From Pseudomonadota bacterium (GTDB taxonomy: Bacteria; Pseudomonadota; Gammaproteobacteria; Xanthomonadales; Rhodanobacteraceae): a stretch of 64,000 nucleotides of DNA. Position numbers and translations under genes: made by a program. The stretch's first letter is position 1. Each line of letters opens with the position of its first letter. This document shows, piece by piece, positions 42,994 to 52,590 of this stretch. The DNA lies in NCBI GenBank assembly GCA_029561145.1, contig JAKQJM010000057.1, positions 124,001 to 188,000 on the forward strand. Reading direction: 5' to 3'. The notes below the pieces were generated by a model. It was not told where the DNA came from. It saw only the letters and a program-made list of their open reading frames with translations, and did no database searches.

Positions 42994-44295
42994 TTACTCG
43001 ATATCGCCGCCGCTGGAAATGTGCTGGTTGTCCGGGCCGAGGCCGGCCCAATCGACAGCGGGCAAGCCGAGGTAGCGGTCGAACAGCATCGGCATCAGGC
43101 CGCTCGGTGCTGCCGATTCGCAGTTCCAAAGCATGATGAGACCGAAGCGGCGCTTGGGCAGGAAGCCGATCATCGCGCGATAGCCCTGTACCGCACCGGC
43201 GTGGAACACGAGGGGTTCGCCCGAATATTGGTAGACGCGCCAACCCAGTGCGTAGTGCGCGTCGAGCAGCCGTCCGCGCCGCCAGGGGGACGAGCGCAGG
43301 TCGTGCGGTGTATCGATCAGTGGTGCGTGCAGCGTGTCGAGCAATTCGGCGGACAAGACTTCGGGTCGGCCACCCATCTGCGCGATCAGCCACTGTTCCA
43401 TGTCGCGCAGGCTCGCGTTGACGCCGGCTGCCGGCGGCATCCGGTAGTAGGTTTCATTTGGCATGAAAGCCGTCCATCCGTGCGGCGCACGACGGTGCGG
43501 CCGCGCCCAGTGCTCGGAATCCTCAAGCGCGTCACGCCCGTAGGTTGCGGTGCGCATGCCTAGCGGATGGAAGATCCGCTTCTCGACTTCGTGGCTGAAG
43601 AAATCTCCGGTCAACGCATACGTGACATCGCCGATCAGGCTGAACGCGATGTTCTGGTAGGCATAGCACTCGCCTGGCGGGCACGCGATCGGCACTTCGC
43701 CGAGGCGCTCGACCAGCAACGGATACGGCTGATCCTGCTCGAGCAGGTTGTCGTAGGTATTGTGCGGAAGTCCGACGCGATGACTCAGGATATCGCCGAC
43801 GGTCAGTTTCCGGCTGCTGTCGACATTGGCAAGCGTGAAGGTCGGCAGGACTTCGGCGATGCGCGTATCCCAGCCCATCGTGCCGTCGCGTACCAGCAGC
43901 CCGGTCAAGGTCGTCGCGAAGGCCTTGGACAACGAGGCGAGCCGGAAAACCGTATCGGGCCCGATCGCCTCACCGCTCGACCAATCGGCATAACCGATGC
44001 TGCGTTCCAGCAATACCTGATCGTCCTTGATCACCGCAACGGCCAGTCCCGAAACCTGGCCTGAGCCTTCCAGTCGTCCGATCCAGCGATCGAATTCGGT
44101 TGCCACGGGCCGTGCGTCCGGGGCGATCGCGTTCGCATCGACGCGTGGCGGAACGGCGGGCACCACGGTCGCCGCATGCCGTGTCGCATGACGGGGACGC
44201 TTGTGTGTTGCCGCAGCCGCATCGCCCGAGACGACAAGCATCGGCGCGATCACGAGGAACAGGAGGATGCCGGGCAGTTTCAATGAAGGTGACAT
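42994..44295 (-). CDS. class C beta-lactamase-like serine hydrolase
   Basis: 433 residues from the ATG at 44295, with a hydrophobic signal (PGILLFLVIAPMLVVSGDAAA) and an Arg/His/Ala-rich linker. The serine beta-lactamase/DD-peptidase fold is clear: S121-L-S-K124 (RLASLSKAFATT), Y213-Q-N215 (YAYQNIAFSLIG), and HAG in place of KTG (VFHAGAVQGYRAM). PHRRAPHGWTAFM and PPAAGVNASLRDMEQW match the CubicO/EstB group. It may be a peptidase, esterase or lactamase acting in the periplasm. An upstream TTG/ATG would only add non-signal residues. Confidence 0.9.
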   Translation of the reverse strand: MSPSLKLPGILLFLVIAPMLVVSGDAAAATHKRPRHATRHAATVVPAVPPRVDANAIAPDARPVATEFDRWIGRLEGSGQVSGLAVAVIKDDQVLLERSIGYADWSSGEAIGPDTVFRLASLSKAFATTLTGLLVRDGTMGWDTRIAEVLPTFTLANVDSSRKLTVGDILSHRVGLPHNTYDNLLEQDQPYPLLVERLGEVPIACPPGECYAYQNIAFSLIGDVTYALTGDFFSHEVEKRIFHPLGMRTATYGRDALEDSEHWARPHRRAPHGWTAFMPNETYYRMPPAAGVNASLRDMEQWLIAQMGGRPEVLSAELLDTLHAPLIDTPHDLRSSPWRRGRLLDAHYALGWRVYQYSGEPLVFHAGAVQGYRAMIGFLPKRRFGLIMLWNCESAAPSGLMPMLFDRYLGLPAVDWAGLGPDNQHISSGGDIE

Positions 44296-44363
44296 GGACG
44301 CCTGCAAGCACATGTTATGCTCAAAATCATACGGCGAATCTCGCATCGGCGGAGGGAAAAAAG

Positions 44364-44951
44364 ATGACTATCCTGGTACTTCTGGCTGTCATTGTTGTGT
44401 TCGCTCTCTACGCGGTCGGAATCTACAACGGCCTCGTGACGCAGCGAAACGGCTACAAGAATGCCTTTGCCCAGATCGATGTCCAGCTGACGCGGCGTTA
44501 CGACCTGATTCCGAATCTGGTCGAAACGGCCAAAGGCTACATGAAGCACGAGCGCGAGACGCTGGAGGCAGTCATCCAGGCGCGCAATTCGGCAGTCTCC
44601 GGGCTGTCTGCGGCGAAAGCCAACCCGGGCGATCCGCAGGCGATGCAGCAGTTGTCGGGCGCCGAGAATACCTTGACCCAGTCGTTGGGGCGATTGTTCG
44701 CGTTGTCCGAGGCGTATCCCGACCTGAAGGCCAACCAGAACATGATGCAGCTCAGCGAAGAGCTGACTTCGACCGAGAACAAGGTCGCTTTCGCGCGCCA
44801 GGCGTACAACGACTCGGTGATGGGCTACAACAACGCGCGCGAAGTGTTCCCGAGTTCGATCGTCGCCAACATGTTCGCCTTTCAGGCAGCCCAACTGCTT
44901 GAGATCGATGCGCCCGAGAAGCGTGAAGCCGTGAAGGTATCGTTTACTTGA
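44364..44951 (+). CDS. lemA: LemA family protein
   Basis: 195 residues from the ATG at 44364 with GGAGGG nine bases upstream. An N-terminal anchor (ILVLLAVIVVFALYAVGIYN) is followed by RNGYKNAFAQIDVQL, RRYDLIPNLVETAKGYMKHE, LKANQNMMQLSEELTSTENK, and YNNAREVFPSSIVANMF, all LemA signatures. It forms a long four-helix bundle facing the periplasm. It is paired with the M48 protease gene 65 bp downstream, as in many bacteria; the couple acts in envelope maintenance. Confidence 0.95.
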   Translation: MTILVLLAVIVVFALYAVGIYNGLVTQRNGYKNAFAQIDVQLTRRYDLIPNLVETAKGYMKHERETLEAVIQARNSAVSGLSAAKANPGDPQAMQQLSGAENTLTQSLGRLFALSEAYPDLKANQNMMQLSEELTSTENKVAFARQAYNDSVMGYNNAREVFPSSIVANMFAFQAAQLLEIDAPEKREAVKVSFT

Positions 44952-45016
44952 GCCCCGTTGCGTGCCGTTTGCCGGACTCGGCAAGCTGCCGCGATGCGTT
45001 GTCCTGAGGTCCCTCG

Positions 45017-46972
45017 GTGAACTTCTTCGCCCATCAGGAGCTTGCCCGCAAGCAGACGCGGCGCATGGTCGTGCTGTTCACGATTGCGGTGATCTGTATC
45101 GTCATCGCGGTTGATTTCGTGGTCATGGTTGCATTCGGGATTGCCGGCGAGGTTCGACGAGGGTCCGCCGGAACAGGAACCGGTGTCGTCGTCGCGACCA
45201 GCGTAGGCGTGCTCGCGGTCATTGGCCTGGCGACGCTCTACCGGATCTCGACGCTGCGCGCCGGCGGCAGCGCGGTTGCCCTGCAGCTCGGCGCGACGCC
45301 CGTTCCGGTCGACACCACCGACTTCGCCTATCGGCGCCTGCGCAACGTGATCGAGGAGATCGCGATCGCTTCCGGCGTGCCCGTGCCGGAAATCTTCGTG
45401 CTCGAGGACGAAGTCGCGATCAACGCGTTTGCATCGGGTTATTCGCCAGCCGATGCCGCCGTGACCGTCACGCGCGGTTGCCTCGACAAGCTGACCCGGG
45501 AAGAGTTGCAGGGAGTCATCGCCCACGAATTCAGCCACGTGCTGAACGGAGACATGCGCCTGAACATCCGGCTCGTGGGCGTCGCATTTGGCATCCTCGT
45601 CCTGGCCATCGTCGGACGCAAGATTGCCGAGGCTTCGGGTCGCGCGCGCAGTCGTGACAGCGGCGGCATCGTCGTACTCGGGATTGCCCTGCTCGTTGTC
45701 GGCTATATCGGCGTGTTCTTTGCGCGCATCATCAAGGCATCGATCTCGCGCCAGCGCGAATACCTGGCTGACGCTTCCGCGGTCCAGTTCACGCGTCAGA
45801 CCGAAGGCATCGCCGGCGCACTGAAGAAGATCGGCGGATTGTCCGAAGGTTCGAAACTGACCAGTCACGACGGCGAGGAAGTCGCCCACATGCTGTTCGG
45901 CGATGGCGTCGGTTATTCGGCGCTGTTCGCCACACACCCCGCACTGACCGAGCGTATCAGGCGCCTGCAGCCGCAGTTCAATCCTGCGGAGTTCGCGGAA
46001 ATTGCGGCCGCCTGGTCGCAACCGCGCCGGGTAGGCGAGGTCGATGATCCGGATGCCTCCCTGGCCGGATTCGCTCCGTCACGTTCCTCCCAGCGAGCCT
46101 CGTCTGTCGCCCGGCGTGCTGTGCTGCCTGCGGTTTCGCAGGAAATGCGTCTGTCGGCCAACGCCGTGGCGAATCAGGTCGGGCATCCGGATACGGGCGA
46201 CTACGCCGCTGCCGCTGCATTGAACATGACGATCCCCGAGGCGTTGAGCGCCGCGGCTCACGGACGCGAGCAGTCGATGGCGGTGGTGTATGCATTGCTG
46301 TTGAATGCCGACCCGTTGGTGCGCAAGCAGCAGATCGAAATGATCGAGCACCATCACGATCCGGGTACGGCGGCCGAGGTGGTGGCGCTGGCGGAGCAAA
46401 CGAAGTCCATCCACCCGATGCAGAGACTGCCTCTGGCTGCGCTCGCATTCCCCGCCCTGCGTCGCCATCCACGATCGAAATTGCAGATATTCGTGATTGC
46501 CCTCACGCAGCTGATCAAGGCCGATGGGCGCGTCAGTCTCGACGAATACTGCCTGGCCAAACTCGTCGGCGTGCAGGTGATCGATGCCTTGAATCCGGCG
46601 GCCACACGGGTCATGGGCCGGGTCAAGCTCGGTGAGACGGCGATGGAACTGTGCGACCTGTTTGCCGTGATGGCCGAGTACGGTCACGACGACATCGATG
46701 GCGCGCGGCGCGCCTATGCGCTCGGTCTCAACGAGGTGCTGCCCGATATCAAGCCTGTCTACACGGCGCCGCAGGATTGGGCCCTGGCGCTTGACCGGGC
46801 CTTGCCCCGGCTCGACGCACTCGCGCCGGCGGGCAAGGAACTCGTGGTGCGGGGACTCACCCATGCGATCAGCGCAGATGGCGTGGTCAGCGTGAACGAG
46901 GCGGAATTGCTGCGTACGGTTTGCGCCGCCCTGCATTGCCCGCTACCACCCATCCTGCAGCAGACCGCTTGA
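45017..46972 (+). CDS. M48-family zinc metalloprotease with TerB-like C-terminus
   Basis: 651 residues starting with GTG at 45017. Two N-terminal membrane helices precede FVLEDEVAINAFASGY and the HEXXH motif at His170-His174 (IAHEFSHVLNGD); the RQREYLADASAVQFT block supplies the third zinc ligand, and two more helices lie between. After a Ser/Arg linker the C-terminal half contains repeated acidic motifs (IKADGRVSLDEY and ISADGVVSVNEAELLR) typical of TerB-like all-helical domains. This is over twice the length of HtpX. It degrades membrane proteins; LemA is its likely partner. Confidence 0.9.
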   Translation: MNFFAHQELARKQTRRMVVLFTIAVICIVIAVDFVVMVAFGIAGEVRRGSAGTGTGVVVATSVGVLAVIGLATLYRISTLRAGGSAVALQLGATPVPVDTTDFAYRRLRNVIEEIAIASGVPVPEIFVLEDEVAINAFASGYSPADAAVTVTRGCLDKLTREELQGVIAHEFSHVLNGDMRLNIRLVGVAFGILVLAIVGRKIAEASGRARSRDSGGIVVLGIALLVVGYIGVFFARIIKASISRQREYLADASAVQFTRQTEGIAGALKKIGGLSEGSKLTSHDGEEVAHMLFGDGVGYSALFATHPALTERIRRLQPQFNPAEFAEIAAAWSQPRRVGEVDDPDASLAGFAPSRSSQRASSVARRAVLPAVSQEMRLSANAVANQVGHPDTGDYAAAAALNMTIPEALSAAAHGREQSMAVVYALLLNADPLVRKQQIEMIEHHHDPGTAAEVVALAEQTKSIHPMQRLPLAALAFPALRRHPRSKLQIFVIALTQLIKADGRVSLDEYCLAKLVGVQVIDALNPAATRVMGRVKLGETAMELCDLFAVMAEYGHDDIDGARRAYALGLNEVLPDIKPVYTAPQDWALALDRALPRLDALAPAGKELVVRGLTHAISADGVVSVNEAELLRTVCAALHCPLPPILQQTA

Positions 46973-47104
46973 GCGACCGGTCCACGGCCGGTCCGCTGCT
47001 ATCGGTGCCGGCTCGCGAGCGCGGCGAGGACAGCCCGGCACGGATACGTTGCGAACCCCGTGCGGCTCGTGGAGCATAGCGGCCCCGCCGCGCCTGCGAA
47101 CCCC

Positions 47105-47656
47105 ATGAGCCGAGATTCCGAATCCGTCGACGCGCGTTTGCAGCAGGTGCTGGACGATTTCGGTGCCCGCCTCGGCGTCCTGATGCGCACGTACCGGCTC
47201 GATCGTCATGGCATTGACCCGGCCGATGTCGAGCAGGAAGTGCGCATCCGGCTCTGGAAAGCCATCGCACGTGACCGGTCCGGGGCCTTTCATGCGTCCT
47301 ATGTGCAGAGGGTGGTAGCGACCACCGTGATCGATGCGTTGCGCAGGGCCGAGGTGCGAGCTGCCGAGCCCCTGCCGGAAGACGATGACGAGCCCGGCCA
47401 ATTGCCGGAGGAAGGCATCGGACCCGAGCAATCAGCCAGTGATGGCGAGCGCATGAGCGGTTTGAAGCAGTGCCTTGCCGAGATTCCTGAACGCAGGCGC
47501 CTGCCGATCACGATGCATTTGCAGGGGTTTTCCCTGCAGGAAATTGCCGATGTGGCCGGAGTCTCGGCCGAAGCGGCGAGAAAACTGGTTACCCGCGGGC
47601 TCGATGGCTTGAAATCGCGCCTGCGTGAATTGGGATATGGTGATTTCGATGATTGA
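47105..47656 (+). CDS. ECF-type RNA polymerase sigma factor
   Basis: 183 residues from the ATG at 47105 (the in-frame extension to 47060 lacks likeness). Region 2 is LRMTY-like (RLDRHGIDPADVEQEVRIRL, AFHASYVQRVVATTVIDALR); region 4 is IPERRRLPITMHLQGFSL, EIADVAGVSAEAARKLVTRG. It ends in DFDD and its stop overlaps the next gene (GATGATTGA), so the two are cotranslated. It probably drives its own small regulon with the downstream membrane protein as regulator. Confidence 0.85.
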   Translation: MSRDSESVDARLQQVLDDFGARLGVLMRTYRLDRHGIDPADVEQEVRIRLWKAIARDRSGAFHASYVQRVVATTVIDALRRAEVRAAEPLPEDDDEPGQLPEEGIGPEQSASDGERMSGLKQCLAEIPERRRLPITMHLQGFSLQEIADVAGVSAEAARKLVTRGLDGLKSRLRELGYGDFDD

Positions 47657-48182
47657 ACGCAGCTTGTCCAACCTGTACCGCCGCCTCGGTGCCGAGGCAT
47701 CGGGTTCGACTGACCTGATGGACGCCGAAACCCTGGTTGCCGCTTCGGCGGGCACCCTCAAGGGCGATCGCCGTGACGAGGTCGCCGCGCGGCTGTCGCG
47801 CTCACCGCTGCAGACCGATCTGGTACGCATGTTGCGTGAACTGGCCCCGGCTGCGGATTCGCTGGTCGGCGCGCTCGATGCGCGTGGCGCGTATTCGCAT
47901 GTTCGAAATGCGCGTGGACTGCGTCATGCAGCTCGTTCGTCCGCGCGCCGGCAATTGCGCTGGAGTGCCATCGCCGCCAGCATGATGCTGGTCTTCGGCG
48001 CGCTGTTCTGGACGGTCAAGGTCGATCAACTGGAAGGCACGGCAATGACAACCGGCGAGACCGACACCGTCAAGCCCGACCGCATCTTCACGAGTGAGGA
48101 CAGGATTTTCGCGATGGTCGACGAGCGCGCAATGCCGGCCACGACCGATGCGCTGTTCCAGACGGATTTCAACGGCGGCTGA
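47649..48182 (+). CDS. putative anti-sigma membrane protein
   Basis: 177 residues from the ATG at 47649, overlapping the sigma gene by 8 bp. A cytoplasmic N-terminal part with helices (TLVAASAGTLKGDRRDEVAA) is followed by one membrane segment (LRWSAIAASMMLVFGALFWTV), then a short periplasmic tail ending in TDALFQTDFNGG. It lacks Cys/His zinc-binding residues. Assignment as an anti-sigma rests on position and topology. The end motif is reminiscent of, but not the same as, the IFxDGFE pattern seen elsewhere. Confidence 0.65.
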   Translation: MIERSLSNLYRRLGAEASGSTDLMDAETLVAASAGTLKGDRRDEVAARLSRSPLQTDLVRMLRELAPAADSLVGALDARGAYSHVRNARGLRHAARSSARRQLRWSAIAASMMLVFGALFWTVKVDQLEGTAMTTGETDTVKPDRIFTSEDRIFAMVDERAMPATTDALFQTDFNGG

Positions 48183-48202
48183 CTACCGGACAGCGGCACG
48201 GG

Positions 48203-48236
48203 AAACGCCCGGATCTGTGCCGGGCGTTTTCGTTCT
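48203..48236. terminator. bidirectional terminator
   Basis: AAACGCCCGG and CCGGGCGTTT form a 10-bp stem with a 7-base loop, then TTCGTTCTT. It lies between the convergent anti-sigma-like gene and prfC and can serve both. Confidence 0.85.
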
Positions 48237-48244
48237 TGCCGGGG

Positions 48245-49846
48245 TCAGTTCACCAGGGCGGCCGCATGCTCCCGCGTCGCCGCGAAATGCACATCCGGCC
48301 AGCGTTCCACGGTGAGCTGCAGGTTGACGCGGCTGGGCGCGATATAGACGAGTTCGCCAGCGGCGTCGAGAGCGAGGTTCTGTGCCGCCTTCTCGCGGAA
48401 TTCGGCGAGCTTCTTCGGGTTGTCGCAGTGCACCCATCGCGCGGTGACGACAGCAACGTTCTCGAAAGCGCACTCGACGCCGTATTCATCCTTCAAGCGG
48501 TAGGCGACCACTTCGAACTGGAGTACGCCGACCGCACCAAGGATCAGGTCATTTGACATCAGCGGGCGGAAGAACTGGGTGGCCCCTTCCTCGGAGAGCT
48601 GGGCCAGCCCTTTCTGCAACTGCTTCATCTTGAGCGGATCCTTCAATCGCGCGCGACGGAACAGTTCGGGCGCGAAGCTCGGGATGCCGGTGAAACTCAG
48701 CTGCTCGCCTTCCGAGAACGTGTCGCCGATCGAGATCGTGCCGTGATTGTGGATGCCGATGACATCCCCGGCAAACGCGACGTCGACGATTTCGCGATCG
48801 GAGGCCATGAAGCTCAATGCGTTGGCGAGCTTCACTTCCTTGCCGGTGCGCGCATGCAGGGCTTTCATGCCGCCGGTGAAGGTGCCTGAGCAGATGCGCA
48901 TGAAGGCGACACGATCGCGGTGCATGGGATCCATGTTGGCCTGGATCTTGAACACGAAGCCGCTCATGCGCGGCTCATCGGCGCGAACCGTCCGCGTCGT
49001 TGTCTCGTGCGATTTCGGCGGCGGCGCGTGCTCGACGAAGAAATCGAGCAGGAGTTGCACGCCGAAATTGTTGACTGCGGAACCGAAGAAGACCGGCGTC
49101 AGCTTGCCCGCAAGATAGGCTTCCTTGTCGAACGGATGCGATGCGCCGCGGACGAGTTCAAGCTCGTCGTTGAGGTCGTTCCACGCTTCGTCGCCGATGC
49201 GCTCGCGCAGGCCCGGCTCGTCGAGCCCCTTGAAGATCGTCGAGTCCTGGCGCGTGAAGTTCCTGCCTTGTTCAAAGACATGCACCTCGTCGAGCAGCAG
49301 GTGGTAGACCCCCTTCAGACGTGAACCCATGCCGATCGGCCAGGTGATTGGCGCGCAGGCAATTCCGAGCACGGATTCGACTTCATCGAGCAACTCGATC
49401 GGGGCGCGGCCCTCGCGATCGAGCTTGTTGATGAAGCTCATGATCGGTGTGTCGCGCAGCCGACAGACTTCCATCAGCTTGATCGTGCGTTCCTCGACGC
49501 CCTTCGCACAGTCGATGACCATGAGCGCCGAATCCACGGCGGTCAGCACGCGATAGGTGTCCTCCGAGAAATCGGCATGGCCCGGCGTATCGAGAAGGTT
49601 GACCACGCATTCGGCATACGGGAACTGCATGACCGAACTGGTGACCGAAATGCCGCGTTCCTTTTCGAGGGCCATCCAGTCCGAGGTCGCATGGCGGGCC
49701 GCCTTGCGTGACTTGACCGAGCCGGCCATCTGGATCGCGCCGCCGAACAGCAGCAGCTTCTCGGTCAGCGTGGTCTTGCCCGCGTCGGGATGGGAAATGA
49801 TCGCGAAAGTGCGCCGCCGGCGCATTTCGCTGACAGGATTGCTCAT
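48245..49846 (-). CDS. prfC: peptide chain release factor 3
   Basis: 533 residues, full length for RF3. [20 protein letters not shown] (P-loop), [14 protein letters not shown] (switch II) and [12 protein letters not shown] (G4) define the GTPase, and QEQL-type C-terminal domains ([34 protein letters not shown]) complete it. It removes RF1/RF2 from the ribosome after termination. Stand-alone gene. Confidence 0.97.
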   Translation of the reverse strand: MSNPVSEMRRRRTFAIISHPDAGKTTLTEKLLLFGGAIQMAGSVKSRKAARHATSDWMALEKERGISVTSSVMQFPYAECVVNLLDTPGHADFSEDTYRVLTAVDSALMVIDCAKGVEERTIKLMEVCRLRDTPIMSFINKLDREGRAPIELLDEVESVLGIACAPITWPIGMGSRLKGVYHLLLDEVHVFEQGRNFTRQDSTIFKGLDEPGLRERIGDEAWNDLNDELELVRGASHPFDKEAYLAGKLTPVFFGSAVNNFGVQLLLDFFVEHAPPPKSHETTTRTVRADEPRMSGFVFKIQANMDPMHRDRVAFMRICSGTFTGGMKALHARTGKEVKLANALSFMASDREIVDVAFAGDVIGIHNHGTISIGDTFSEGEQLSFTGIPSFAPELFRRARLKDPLKMKQLQKGLAQLSEEGATQFFRPLMSNDLILGAVGVLQFEVVAYRLKDEYGVECAFENVAVVTARWVHCDNPKKLAEFREKAAQNLALDAAGELVYIAPSRVNLQLTVERWPDVHFAATREHAAALVN

Positions 49847-49931
49847 GGGTGAACCTGGGATCCGTCGTGGACTCGGCGCGGGGCCGCTTGCGGGCGCGCA
49901 TTGTACGTGGTGCGGGCGCGATCTTCAGTGT

Positions 49932-50441
49932 TCAGTCAACCGAAAATGCCTGCAACTCGACACCGATGAATACCCAGGCGAACAGGTGGAAGTCGCCGCT
50001 GCCGGTGCGTGAATCGATGTAGGTGTAGTAATCGCGGTCCGGCAGGAGGGCTTCCTGCACGTGCAGGCGCACCATGCCAGTCGGGAGCACGGTCGTTTCG
50101 GATGCAACGCAGGTGGTGCCGTCATTCTCGCTCGCCAGCACGTAGATCACCGGCGCAAAGCCGGGTTCGGGCGTCAGGTTGAAATCGATATGATTGCCGA
50201 TGCCCTGCAAGCCGGTGCGAAAGACATAGACGACTTCACCGCCTGGAACACTTGTCAGGCCGGGGCAGGCCGCGGCCGAAACGGACGCCACGTTGTTTGG
50301 AGCGCCCGACGTGCCGTTGTCGAAGTCCATCGGCAGCGAGGTGATGGGGATCGCGGCGCTGCCGGTCAGGGCGAACTCATGTGCGAAGGCCGGAAGCACG
50401 GCAGCGGCGAACAGGCAGGCGAGGAGCGGGCGAGCAGGCAT
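49932..50441 (-). CDS. small secreted protein of unknown function
   Basis: 169 residues from the ATG at 50441 (a TTG four codons upstream is also possible). The signal peptide is PARPLLACLFAAAVLPAFA. The mature protein is beta-rich with two Cys (AAACPGL, TTCVASE) and aromatic strands such as VVYVFRTGLQG and VIYVLASENDGTTC, resembling pre-peptidase C-terminal (PPC) type beta-sandwiches. RDYYTYIDSRTGSGDFHLFA supports this. No partner was seen. Confidence 0.7.
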   Translation of the reverse strand: MPARPLLACLFAAAVLPAFAHEFALTGSAAIPITSLPMDFDNGTSGAPNNVASVSAAACPGLTSVPGGEVVYVFRTGLQGIGNHIDFNLTPEPGFAPVIYVLASENDGTTCVASETTVLPTGMVRLHVQEALLPDRDYYTYIDSRTGSGDFHLFAWVFIGVELQAFSVD

Positions 50442-50520
50442 TGCATTACCCAACGGCGGTGATCACTGCCTTGACTGTCGTCGATCCGTGCTGCGCAGTC
50501 CAGTCCAGCAGGCCAGGACG

Positions 50521-51426
50521 CTACTCGCGGCGGATATTGATGTCGCCGCTGAAGGTCTCGATCGTGACCCGCGCGCCGCCACTGCCGACGGTGGCATCGA
50601 GCGAGCGGCCTGGACCGTGCTCGGGCTCGTCGACGGTGCCGAAGTCGCTGCGGATGCGGCCGCTGAAGGTCTCCGCACTGACGCGTGCCGAGACGCTGGT
50701 CGGAAAGTCGACGCGGATGTCGCCGCTCATCGTGTCGACGTCAAGACGCGCATCCGCGGTGGGGGAGCCGGTCAGACTGATGTCGCCCGAAACCGAACTG
50801 CCCGAGAACTCGCGATAGCTTGCAGTGGCGACGGTGATGTTGCCCGACACGGTTTCGAGCTTGAGCTTGTCGCGGTTCGAGCGCATGTCGATGTCGCCGG
50901 ACACGGTTTCGACGTGTGCCCGCTCACCCTGGCCACTGATTTCGATGGTGCCGCTGATGCTGCCGATTTCGAGTTCGCGCGCCGTGCTGTCGAGGCGGAT
51001 CTTGCCGCTGACGCTGTCGACATCGAGCAGGCGTCCGGCGGTGCCGTTGACGCTTACCTCGGCGCTGACCGTCTCGATCTTGAGCTCGGCTTCCCTTGGC
51101 ACGCGTATGTCGAGGATCGAATCCTCCATGCGCGAACTGGAGCCCCAGTTGAACCAGCCGGATTGCTCCGGTGCTTCGACCTTGACCACGAGTCGCGGGC
51201 CTTCTCCGGTGACGCTGAGTCCCTTGCTGCCGGTGCCGAGCGTGCCGGTGATCTCGACGCGGTTCTGATCCCAGCCACTGATCGTCACCGAGCCGCGAAC
51301 ATTCGAGATATCGATGCGCGCGGTTGCATCGACACTGCGTGTCTCGCTGATCGGAGAACCGGCCAAGGCGGCGCCTGTACCGACAAGCAGCGCGACGCCG
51401 AAAAACGGGATGGACATGGAATTCAT
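50521..51426 (-). CDS. DUF4097-family beta-strand repeat protein, exported
   Basis: 301 residues from the ATG at 51426 with GAGGA six bases upstream. After the signal peptide (IPFFGVALLVGTGAALA) comes a series of repeats of the form V-E-T-[VF]-S-G-[DKRT]-I, e.g. VDSVSGKIRLDS, IGSISGTIEISG, VETVSGDIDMRS, LETVSGNITV, VDTMSGDIRVDF, ETFSGRIRSDF and IETFSGDINIRRE. They should fold into a beta-helix. It is the third gene after a sigma/anti-sigma pair. The family often pairs with ECF systems but the molecular role is unknown. Confidence 0.82.
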   Translation of the reverse strand: MNSMSIPFFGVALLVGTGAALAGSPISETRSVDATARIDISNVRGSVTISGWDQNRVEITGTLGTGSKGLSVTGEGPRLVVKVEAPEQSGWFNWGSSSRMEDSILDIRVPREAELKIETVSAEVSVNGTAGRLLDVDSVSGKIRLDSTARELEIGSISGTIEISGQGERAHVETVSGDIDMRSNRDKLKLETVSGNITVATASYREFSGSSVSGDISLTGSPTADARLDVDTMSGDIRVDFPTSVSARVSAETFSGRIRSDFGTVDEPEHGPGRSLDATVGSGGARVTIETFSGDINIRRE

Positions 51427-51436
51427 CGTGAGTCCT

Positions 51437-51904
51437 CTAGCCGGCTTCCAGGCCGAGACGGGCAAGCCTGCGACGTTGCGCGTGCGTGCGATTGATCAGC
51501 CCGACGAGAAAAGTCGCGTCGGGGCGTTGTTGAAGGGCCAATTCGAGCTCGCCACTGGCTGAATCGAGGACGACTTCAGGAGCGGCCAGGCGCGGATCGC
51601 CGGTCGAGGCAAGCTCGCGTGCCCGTTCGATCTGTTCGCGTACGCTCAAGTCGTTCCGGGATTCCGCGAGGGCCGATCCGGCTCCGCCATCCCGATGTTG
51701 CAGGGCGAGCGAGAAGATCGCGCTGCTGACGGCCAGCGCGATACCGGCGGCAAGCGCCAGCGGCCAACGCCTGTGGCGTGCTTCTGCCGGGACGAGGGGG
51801 CTTGCTCCAGCGATCTGGCGCGCAATCTGCGGCCACAAATCCCGGTCGGGTTCGTGCGGACCGCGCAGTTCACGCAATTGGCGACGCAGTTCGAAGTCGG
51901 TCAT
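51437..51904 (-). CDS. putative anti-sigma factor, membrane protein
   Basis: 155 residues overlapping the sigma gene by ATGA. An N-terminal segment (LRRQLRELRGPHEPDRDLW) ends near a membrane helix (WPLALAAGIALAVSSAIFSLAL), then a charged periplasmic helix bundle (LSVREQIERARELAS, VVLDSASGELELALQQRPD). Topology and position fit a zinc-less anti-sigma factor; the tail QRRRLARLGLEAG is basic. Assigned by context. Confidence 0.68.
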   Translation of the reverse strand: MTDFELRRQLRELRGPHEPDRDLWPQIARQIAGASPLVPAEARHRRWPLALAAGIALAVSSAIFSLALQHRDGGAGSALAESRNDLSVREQIERARELASTGDPRLAAPEVVLDSASGELELALQQRPDATFLVGLINRTHAQRRRLARLGLEAG

Positions 51905-52482
51905 GACTGTTCTCCAAGCGCTCGCTTGAGCAGGCCGCGTGCGCGATGCAACTGGGCTTTCGAGGATCCGACCGCCATGCCCAGCTCATGACTGATCTCT
52001 TCGTGCTTCCAGCCTTCGACGTCGTGCAGGACGAGGACGGCCCTGGCGCGCGGCGGCAGGTTCGCCACGGCGCGTTCGAGATCGCCGCGCTCCCCGGCAC
52101 AAAACGGCCGGACCGGTTCGCTGGCCAATTCCAGCGCGGCGTGATCAACATTGTCTTCGGGGTCGCGGCGGCGCAGGTCCATCAAGGCGACATTCACCGC
52201 AAGGCGATGCAACCAGGTGCTGAAGGCGCTTTCGAATCGAAAACTGTCGAGCTTCTGCCAGGCGCGGATGAACGCTTCCTGGGTCAATTCCTCGGCGCGC
52301 GCCGGATTCATGCCGGACAGGCGCCAGACCGCGCCATGCACGCGTCCGCTGTGACGGCGATAAAGCTGTTCGAATGCAGCGACTTCGCCGGCAGCAGCAC
52401 GTCGGACCAGGTCGCCATCCTCGGGTTCGGTCCGTGGCGCATCAGTCATCGGCAGGGGCATGGCAAGGCAGGCGGTACTCAT
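51901..52482 (-). CDS. ECF-family RNA polymerase sigma factor
   Basis: 193 residues from ATG 52482 (ATG 52449 is an alternative). Region 2 is AAFEQLYRRHSGRVHGAVWR, EELTQEAFIRAWQKLDSF; region 4 includes LPPRARAVLVLHDVEGWKHE, EISHELGMAVGSSKAQLHRA. It heads the operon with anti-sigma and DUF4097 genes, likely an envelope-stress circuit. Confidence 0.93.
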   Translation of the reverse strand: MSTACLAMPLPMTDAPRTEPEDGDLVRRAAAGEVAAFEQLYRRHSGRVHGAVWRLSGMNPARAEELTQEAFIRAWQKLDSFRFESAFSTWLHRLAVNVALMDLRRRDPEDNVDHAALELASEPVRPFCAGERGDLERAVANLPPRARAVLVLHDVEGWKHEEISHELGMAVGSSKAQLHRARGLLKRALGEQS

Positions 52483-52590
52483 GGTGCCAGCTTGGATGCC
52501 GGCGTGCGTGCCATGGTTTAAGGGCAGCCCTGATCCACGGCCGGATTCATCGGGGCCGCCGGGCGAGCCGGCGGATCCGTCGCCAGAGGT

